Part shown: positions 57,001-64,000 of the stretch, in pieces
Position numbering within the stretch: the first letter of the stretch is position 1
How the letters are laid out: each line of letters begins with the position of its first letter
Assembly (NCBI GenBank): GCA_003427395.1
Contig: BFEA01000006.1
Coordinates: forward strand, 2,684,515-2,748,514
Source: Chara braunii
Taxonomy: Eukaryota > Streptophyta > Charophyceae > Charales > Characeae
Direction of reading: 5' to 3'
DNA: 64,000 nt
Translations under genes and position numbers: made by a program
Notes under the pieces: model-generated
Database searches by the model: none
What the model saw: the letters and a program-made list of their open reading frames with translations, nothing else
Told to the model about the DNA's origin: nothing

Positions 57001-57990
57001 TGTCCGAGCAAGGGGGGTGGAGGATGGAAAGGGCAATTTCAGGCCTGCACGGATTTTACCACTTTAGTTCCTTCACAACCTTCACTACCGTCCAAGCAAC
57101 AAGGGGGGGGGACGGAAGGGGCAATGTCATGCTTTCACAAATTTGACAACTTCAATTCGTTCACAATCTTGACTACCGTCCAAGCAAGGGGAGTGGAGGA
57201 CGGAAGGGGCAATTTCAGACCTTCACAAATTTCATCACTTTAGTTAGTTCACAATCTTCAATACCGTCCAAACAAGGGGGGTGGAGGATCAAAGGAACAA
57301 TTTCATACCTTCACCGATTTCACCACTTCAGTTCCTTCACAACCTTCACTACCGTCTAAGCAAATTGGTAAAGTTCGTGAAGGCCTGAAATTTGTGAAGG
57401 TCTGAAATTGCCCCTTTCGTCCCTCCCCCTTGTTGCTTGGACGGTAGTGAAAGATGTGAAAGAGCTATAGTGGTGAAATAGGTGAAGGCATGAAATTGCT
57501 CATTTCATCCTCCACTTCCCTTGCTTGGACGGTAGTGAAGATTGAGAACAAACTGAAGTGGTGAAATTTGTGAAGGCCTGAAATTGCCCCTTCCATCCTC
57601 CACCCCCCTTGCTTGGATGATAGTGAAGATTGTGAACGCACTGAAGTGGTGAAAGTAGTGAAGTTAGAAAATAGTCCCTCGCCTCTCCTTTCTCTTGGTT
57701 TGGACGATGGTGAAATATGTGAACGTAGTGCAGTGGTGAAATTAGTGAAGGTCTGAAATTGCTCCTCAACCTTTCTTTCTCTTGGTTTGGATGATGGTGA
57801 AAGATGTGAACGTACTTAAGTGGTGAAAGTGGTGAAGGCATGTAATTGCCCCTCGGGCCTCCTTTCTCTGGGCTTGCACGATGGTGAAAGATGTGAACGT
57901 TCTGAAGTGGTGAAAGTAGTAAAGGCCTGTGAGTTGCCTCGCCTATGTGAAATTAGTGAAGTCATGAAATTGGCCTCGCCCTCCCCTTAA
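54030..57990. repeat. Satellite array, right-arm copy, with polarity switch
   Basis: Same 85-90-bp unit as 7565-11745. Units run in the CTTCACTACCGTCCAAGC sense from 54030 to about 57365, and as the reverse complement from there to 57990. The poly-G tract with one N is at 54468-54490. Confidence 0.93.
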
Positions 57991-59102
57991 GACCCTGAAA
58001 GTTGTGAAAAAAGTTACGTCGTGAAATTGATGTAGGTCTCTCTCTAAAATTGCCTCGCCTAGGTGAAATTAATAAAGTCCTTAAATTGGCCCCTCCCTCC
58101 TCTTGAGACTCTGACAGCTGTGAAAAAAGCGAGGTGGTGAAATTAGTGCAGGCCCCTCCCCTAAAATGCCTCGCATAGATACATTTAACCTAATGAACAA
58201 CACAACCTCACAACCCCCATTCATCATCGCAGCTTCCTTTTTCACCATGAAGAACACATCCCCCACCCTGAATTCAAGCCAAACAAAACACAACAAAATT
58301 TTCACTTCACCTTTTTCATTCCTGAAATTTCAGGTAGGTGATAACCGCTTGTACTTTTATGGCTTATGTTAGTTGTTTGATAGGAATGGGGTTTAAATAT
58401 CACGGTCTGGATTTGGCATTCTCTGTGCCTAGATATTCCCCACTCCTATCTTCTGGGTTGAATTGTGAGGTCCCCGGCCTCCTTCTTTTTCAGCTTTGAT
58501 AAGAAGCCCTATAAGGGTCCATTTTTTTTTATGAAAAAAAAGAATTGTTTGTAGGGAGGTGCGGTTGAGGAAACTCAACGTGATTTTTTTCACATCTCCA
58601 CAAACAAGTTCAGATTCAGGCGTTGAGGAAACTCAATGCTGCTGGTGGGACTTGGCCCCATGTCTCCTCCCCTACGAACATCAGAAGACTCTGCTCAATG
58701 CCGATCGGGGGATCTAGTGGTCTATCTGTAGGGGTGAAGGGCGTCAGGCATGCCCAACAAGGCACACGAGGGCAATGCGTACTGAACCCACGTCCTCATG
58801 AACGACACTTACGAGTCTTACGAAATGAGCTAGGTCGTTGGATGCAATGTATCTTTTCAGGTTTTACCGTAGGATTACGTTTGCACATTTTGAGAGCAGT
58901 GAAACCCTTCGACATTGACATTCAAGAGCATTCCCATCCCAAAACTTTCGAGGACTCGGGAGTGGTGTGGCGAGGGCTCTTCCAATTTTTTTCCAGCAAT
59001 CGGAAGTGTTGTGGTGAGACCCTTACTTCACTTCATGGGCCTCGCTCCACTACTCTCATTCACTTACCATAAACGCACGGGTGTGGAACCCGTAGTTTGT
59101 TC

Positions 59103-59103
<1 letters not shown>
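57991..59103. other. Non-coding stretch, mirror of 6673-7564
   Basis: Contains the same two GTTGAG-type hairpins (near 58562 and 58620) and CCTGAAATTTCAGG near 58321. Confidence 0.5.

Positions 59104-59179
<76 letters not shown>
59104..59179. repeat. (AG)n microsatellite
   Basis: Mirror of the (TC)n at 6598-6672. Confidence 0.95.
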
Positions 59180-59180
<1 letters not shown>

Positions 59181-59398
59181 GTAACATTGTTTTTTAACGT
59201 TTTAGTTTTGTTTTTTTTTTTGAATTGTTGAACTTGAGGGTTGGTGGTGGTGGTTGTATTGTAAGGTTTAGTCGTAGGGTTTTTCTTTGGTGCATTTGAC
59301 AAAATAAGAACAATAGTAATAATAATAAAGTAAATTAAAAGAATGACAAAAATCGAATAAATATTCCGCTAGAACACGGAAATATACACCTTACACTC

Positions 59399-59430
59399 GT
59401 GTGTGTGTGTGTGTGTGTGCATGTGTGTGT
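59399..59430. repeat. (GT)n microsatellite
   Basis: Mirror of (AC)n at 6352-6370. It is interrupted once by GCAT. Confidence 0.9.
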
Positions 59431-59806
59431 GGGGGATTTTGTGTAAAAACACAGCTATCCCAGAGTATGGGACATTAGACATAGCCATTTTGTTCTTTAG
59501 TTAGGTACAAGATTAACACAACAGGATGTCAGTTTTAGGAGCAGTTTAGGAATTAGTGTTAGTGGATTAGCACAGGTTAGAAAGGGTATAAGAACCCAAC
59601 CATAGGGGGGGTGCACGCCCTTAAGCGCGCTTTTCACCGCCTAACACCCATAGCAGCTCATCAGAGGGGTTAGCTTAGTAAGGCTCCTGTTAGGAATGGG
59701 TGGGAAAAAAAGTCGTTGGGGGGGGGGGCGGTTGGGAGCAAGGCGTACGGGGTAGCATGGTGAAGCATAATAGGCATTTGGGGGAGATATAGTTAGAGAG
59801 TCTTAC

Positions 59807-59851
59807 CTGAGTTGTCAGGGTCGGTATCGCCGGAAGGTCAGTTGCCGCCAT
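59807..59851 (-). other. Candidate first coding exon with splice donor, right-arm copy
   Basis: ATG at 59851-59849 reading minus, with the same 15 codons and CAG|GTAAGA donor as 5918-5962. Confidence 0.3.
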
Positions 59852-60671
59852 AGCTGGAGTAGTTGTCGTGCAGCACAATGTCAGTGCTTACAGTGTAAGC
59901 ACAGTGCACGGGGCACTGTATTGCGTCCGACCGAGTTGAGGTACCCAATGTAGCTCGCGAGCAAGAGTGCTCGTGCGAGAAGGGAGACAAAGGGGACTCG
60001 TGGTGAGGGGCGATGGAGTCTAGAGTACAAGCTGGCGCTGCAGCGGTGTAACACGAAGATGCGTGCGGTTGTATTCTCAGTCGTACTCCAGGGCGCTTGA
60101 TATAGCGTACGGGAGGATATGGGCGTGCGAGCCATAATTGTATAGCGTAGCATGCCATTGTACGGGCTGGGATTAGAGGGGGTATGATGGGGGTGCACGC
60201 ATTAGCAGCAATTTGGGAGGGGGAGGAAGCCATGTGTATATGTTGGAGGGTGTAAGCTAGTGGTAGGAATGTTTTTTTAAAGTGAGCGAAGGGGTATGTT
60301 ATGGAACAAACGTTTTCACGCAGTCGAGTGAGGAGTATGTACCTGCCAATGTGCGTTCTGAGTGAGGGGGGTGGGTGTATTTTTTGGAGGGAAAGAGAAA
60401 ATTCGTTCGTTTTTTTTGGGGGAGTGGGTGTAAGCGAGTAGTAGGATTGCTTGGGAGAGAGGAGAAAGGATGTGGGGTGTGGTACTTGCATAGGTGTAGT
60501 ACACTAGGGGGTGGGTCCGTACCAGTTTGCTTGTCGTTGTAGGATTGTGCACGCTGTTGGGGGTGAGGTTGCAAAGCGCCGGGTTTTGGTCTTGTCTCAT
60601 AGCGTGCAAGTACGTGTGTCCTTATGTGTTTCTTTCGTCTTCAGAGGGAAGGGACTGGCTATAGGGGAGGT
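59852..60671 (-). other. C-rich (minus strand) segment, mirror of 5098-5917
   Basis: The 217-codon frame (59838-60491) is open here too and without N, but amino-acid-changing differences from the left arm argue against a functional protein. Confidence 0.45.
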
Positions 60672-61137
60672 GTGTAGTGTCACATTGTCGAGCGCATCGG
60701 CCCCCGCGCGAGCGAGGGCTCTCCCGGCCACGTCACGCCCGAGTTACACATTAAAACAAAACACGGAGACAACGTGGAGACAGCGTGAAATAGTTCCCGC
60801 GAGCCGCCAAGGCGGTGCGCGGTCGCGTCGTCCCTTCGCCGCTTTAGCCGGGTGCGCCAGCTGTACATCTTGCGGTTCCCTACGACAGGACAGGTTCCCA
60901 CGGGGCATAAGCTTGCTTCCCTAAGGGGTTGTTACCACCCTTAGGGGCGTATCCCTACCGAGTTACTAACCCACATGCGAAAGCTTTTACATGCAGTTGC
61001 AGAGGTGGGTCAACCGAGGGCATTTGCTCGCACGCTGTAGGATAAGTATACGTGATTGAACGCCTGTTGAACCCGAACACCGTCCGTCACTTAGGGCACT
61101 GAATCTTCTAAGGATGAAGTGTACGTCAGTCGACTAG
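60672..61137 (-). mobile_element. SINE-like element, family A (diverged, right arm)
   Basis: Reverse complement of 4632-5097 without the N bases. It is the best template for the diverged subfamily. Confidence 0.6.
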
Positions 61138-61203
61138 AGCGGTTTCAGTTAAGTATAGAAACCAACAACAACTTGACTTTATTCCCTTGCACGTAATTTC
61201 CTC

Positions 61204-61229
61204 ATACATATATATATATATATATATAA
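61204..61229. repeat. (AT)n microsatellite
   Basis: Shorter counterpart of 4508-4566. Confidence 0.9.
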
Positions 61230-61599
61230 AATTTCTTCAGACGAAATCATCAAGAATGACACATATGAAGTCACTCTTTTAAATTAAATAGTTCAACAAT
61301 TATAGTAACAATTCTTTAATAGGTTTTGTATGACGAAAAGGATCATGCTATCGTGCTTTCCTACTCGTTGTCAATATGGTCGACACATAATTCTTCTTTT
61401 TCAAGCCTTTTAAGCTAAAGTCAGACTTTTTTCAAATCTGAATTTAGGACAACATCGTGCCTACAGAAGCTTGTCATGGTTAGCTCCAGCAAGTAAATAC
61501 CACTTCTACCATGCAGATCAACAAGTGATTGGGTTCCTGGTCGAAGTTTGAACTCTCGGTTCGACCCCACCTGCGCTATAGTCTCCTTCTTGCTTCTGA

Positions 61600-61650
61600 C
61601 ATGCGTTTTTACGCATGTGGTTACACATGTGGTTACGCATGTGGTTACCC
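61600..61650 (-). repeat. CACATG minisatellite, intact copy
   Basis: Same 12-bp alternating units as 4029-4138 but without adapter, showing the original length of the block. Confidence 0.8.
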
Positions 61651-61847
61651 CTCAATGCATAAGCATGATAATGCCATCATCGAGGTAATCCAGATACTAT
61701 CCGTCTGGCGGTCCTATCTACATAATGTATTTCTGTTTTGTGTGTTATGATTACCTCGTGCAATCATAAGTCATATGACTTCCTCAACAAGACAATTCAA
61801 TGCATAGATGTTATCTGAAATCCAAGTTTGATATTAGACAACGGTGT

Positions 61848-62423
61848 CTATCCCAAGTAAATCTTTCGTTCTCCGAGCGTCTGAGCCTCCAATGAATCCA
61901 ATCGCGCAAGCTCGCTGTCATCGAATGTTAGGGTAGCCCTCCGTCCACCTCGCATGACTCTAATAACTTGAGTATCATAGAAAAAGGTCATCCGTGAGGC
62001 TAACCTCCAAACTATGACTCGCAGAGGCCGACTAAGTCCAAGTAAACGTCGGGTCTCTGTGTCCTCGGTCCGAATGACGCCGAAGCGTCTACCGAACGAG
62101 GTAATCCTAATACTCACAATGACTCGGGAGAGACATTCGAGATTACTCACACGGTGAAAATACAATGTGTATCCATAAGACTCCTCGGAAGTTTGAGCCG
62201 TGTTTGCCCGAAAATTTGTGCGAGTGCTAGGGAAAAATCCCTCTCCATTTCGGAGTAGGCCGATGAAGCCGATCCATTCCGTGGGAGAACCATCTCGAAC
62301 TCGTAAAAGTTTCTCTGCTCCTCTGATGAGATCGTCCTCAATCGTATCACGAACCAGCAGGCACCTCGGGATGGTCATGTCTCGTCGAGCTCCAGGCATC
62401 TGCGTATCAGAACAAAACTTCAT
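61848..62423 (-). CDS. Hypothetical protein, 191 aa, right-arm copy
   Basis: Encodes the same protein as 3250-3825 with no amino-acid change. ATG at 62423-62421 overlaps the stop of the upstream ORF by one base (TAATG). Confidence 0.5.
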   Translation of the reverse strand: MKFCSDTQMPGARRDMTIPRCLLVRDTIEDDLIRGAEKLLRVRDGSPTEWIGFIGLLRNGEGFFPSTRTNFRANTAQTSEESYGYTLYFHRVSNLECLSRVIVSIRITSFGRRFGVIRTEDTETRRLLGLSRPLRVIVWRLASRMTFFYDTQVIRVMRGGRRATLTFDDSELARLDSLEAQTLGERKIYLG

Positions 62424-62812
62424 TAGTTGAGTAATCGTTCTATGAGTTCGTCCTCCTCATCTTGCCAAGCATACTTTGAGAATGGTTCAACTCGTAGAAT
62501 GATGAACCTATTCGCCCGTACTCTCCTTGTATAATATATGCCAAATAAAGGTCTCTGTCGTTCGTTTAACAAAAGTACGGAACGGACGAACATCAGCCTT
62601 ATCTCAAAAATTTCGTCAATTCGAGGGTTTATCTCATATGGTTGCATCACCACTAAGTTCATGCTGGCGAAGTCGTGATCGGGTCGTAGCGGTGCGAACT
62701 CGTAGTGAAGAATGCCCAGTCCGGCTCTTGATCTGAAAATGAGTCGCCTAGAAGGATTCCGCACACTTCCATTCCAGAATCGTTGAAACATCCTCCTCTT
62801 AGTATAATTCAT
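62423..62812 (-). CDS. Hypothetical protein, 129 aa, right-arm copy
   Basis: Same as 2861-3250 except Leu instead of Pro at residue 42 (CTA for CCA). Upstream non-coding sequence to about 63690 is also nearly identical to the left arm, including mirrored N positions. Confidence 0.5.
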   Translation of the reverse strand: MNYTKRRMFQRFWNGSVRNPSRRLIFRSRAGLGILHYEFAPLRPDHDFASMNLVVMQPYEINPRIDEIFEIRLMFVRSVLLLNERQRPLFGIYYTRRVRANRFIILRVEPFSKYAWQDEEDELIERLLN

Positions 62813-64000
62813 ACGGATTATAGACGACTCGCCCTACTCTCTACTCTTTCTCTATCATGTCTTTGGGAATCGACCCATTCCGCCGCTGTGTCACGATTGC
62901 GGAAAAGATAACAGACCGTCGTCCCTGTCGTCATCTGAAGAAAAAAAAACGAGAATAGTTACGTTAAAATTTCTGCTACTGAGTATTATTTACGCATTAT
63001 CCTTCCCACTGGTTCGTGCTTCTTCTGGCACAGTCATCCGCGATAAGAGTGCCTAACTGCGCTTTGCCTAAACTAGTATGACACGAACTAGTCTGCTCAA
63101 GGCACTAGTTCCCCATGCGTCAGTGACTCTTACTATGGCCACCAGAAGGGTACACTACAACAGTAATTCCTTACGCGAGACGATAATAATTTTAGAGGTA
63201 TTTTCGTGAATATACGTCTGTCCTTCCCCTAAGAGGTGGTCTGGGATACCCCTCGTCCTCGCCCGAGATAACCTTGGATCTCAGAAGTTGGGCTAACTCC
63301 ACCACAACAGCATGGTACCCCCCCGCAGAGCGATCCACTCCGAGTCGATAGCAGGGCCGACCCCTAAGGCAACGAACCGCCGCCTCAGATGCCTCTTAGA
63401 AAAAGGAAAGAAATTTACCACGGTGAGCAAACAACCTCTTGCCGCCTGACGCCGAAAACAACTTAGACGAAAAATGATCACAGAAGGAAAAATCATTCAG
63501 ACGGACGGGCATTGACGGTGAGGGTCATCCGGGAAAAAAACGGTGACCTTGGGAAAAATCTACGTCCATTCACGTTTTTCTTCTTAGTGATCGCTTTATT
63601 TTTTCGTCGTTTTTTTTCCTCTTTTCGGTTTGNCATNTACATACAAGTGTCGAGAAGTGAGAACAACCAAACATTAGCCATCTCAAGGTCGATCCACTTC
63701 CATTTCAATAAGCCACACCTGCAGTCGAATCAGAGGACAAGTTCAACAAAAGAAACAGTGCAAACCCAAACTCAGGTNAGACTCACATTCACACGNNCCA
63801 ACACACATTTCCTCTACCTTTCAATGAACGTTCAAAGAACAGGGTCGAGCAAAGTGTGGNTTCACTCAGGCGTGAAAAGGGTCTNAGTCAAACTGACTGT
63901 CCACTGACCTTGACTGAAGTTGTACGGTACACTCAAGAAGACNGTATAGAAGTACGCCCCTTTTNACGTGAAGGTAGTCGTCNCCAGTCATCANCAAAGT
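62813..64000. other. Non-coding flank with N bases mirrored from the left arm
   Basis: Mirror of 1674-2860. N at 63633, 63637, 63778, 63796-63797, 63860, 63885, 63943, 63965, 63983 and 63994 each sum to 65673 with an N in the left arm. A possible splice donor CTCAG|GTNAG lies at 63776. Confidence 0.7.

Larger units (their letters stand above)
44851..64000 (-). repeat. Right arm of the large inverted repeat
   Basis: Reverse complement of 1674-20323. The inner boundary at 44851 (GGCCCGCCATAGCC) matches GGCTATGGCGGGCC ending at 20323. The outer end is the end of the window, so the true arm may be longer. It lacks the adapter insertion found at 4056, and most N bases of the left arm between 4960 and 5390 are resolved here. 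Confidence 0.9.

Overview
The window is a repeat-dominated piece of eukaryotic nuclear genome with no recognisable housekeeping gene, no rRNA and no intact tRNA. A green-plant (streptophyte) source is plausible, but this is an inference. It rests on plant-type LINE C-terminal sequence (W-K-E-R-N-R-R motif after an HTH/zf-RVT-like tract), a plant-LTR-like GGAAGCGCTGCCGAAATTTC motif and tRNA-related SINE-like elements. Two exact copies of the 38-bp Nextera mosaic-end junction (4056-4093 and 40882-40919) and two runs of N show that this is a short-read, mate-pair scaffold.

Layout. (a) 1-1673: a chain of about eleven stem-loops (85-671), then a 54-bp minisatellite. (b) 1674-20323 is repeated in reverse complement at 44851-64000, forming an imperfect palindrome with arms of about 19 kb and a 24.5-kb spacer. 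Outer to inner, each arm holds: an overlapping ORF pair joined by TAATG (129 + 191 aa); a SINE-like element; simple repeats; a 4-kb satellite with an 85-90-bp unit that reverses polarity near one end; the degenerate 3' half of a LINE; and the start of a large non-coding unit. (c) That unit is tandemly repeated: unit 1 at 14125-26124, unit 2 at 26125-39447, truncated unit 3 at 39448-40538, plus an inverted partial copy at 44851-51674. Units carry stem-loop clusters, several tRNA-like SINE modules, an assembly gap, and a 1.6-kb array of about 24 hairpins with a near-invariant CATAAGTTG centre and different self-complementary stems. (d) 40539-44850 is single-copy: LINE endonuclease and upstream fragments on the minus strand, a GC-rich tandem repeat, and a short probable retroelement fragment.

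The minus-strand LINE pieces (endonuclease at 40539-41396, RT/C-terminus at 12255-14124) flank the tandem units, so the units appear to sit inside a split LINE. No protein pathway can be assembled. The strongest biological signals are the hairpin arrays, whose stems show compensatory changes between copies, and the TAATG-coupled ORF pair. Several striking features are, or may be, assembly products: the adapter junctions, and N bases mirrored exactly between the two outer arms.
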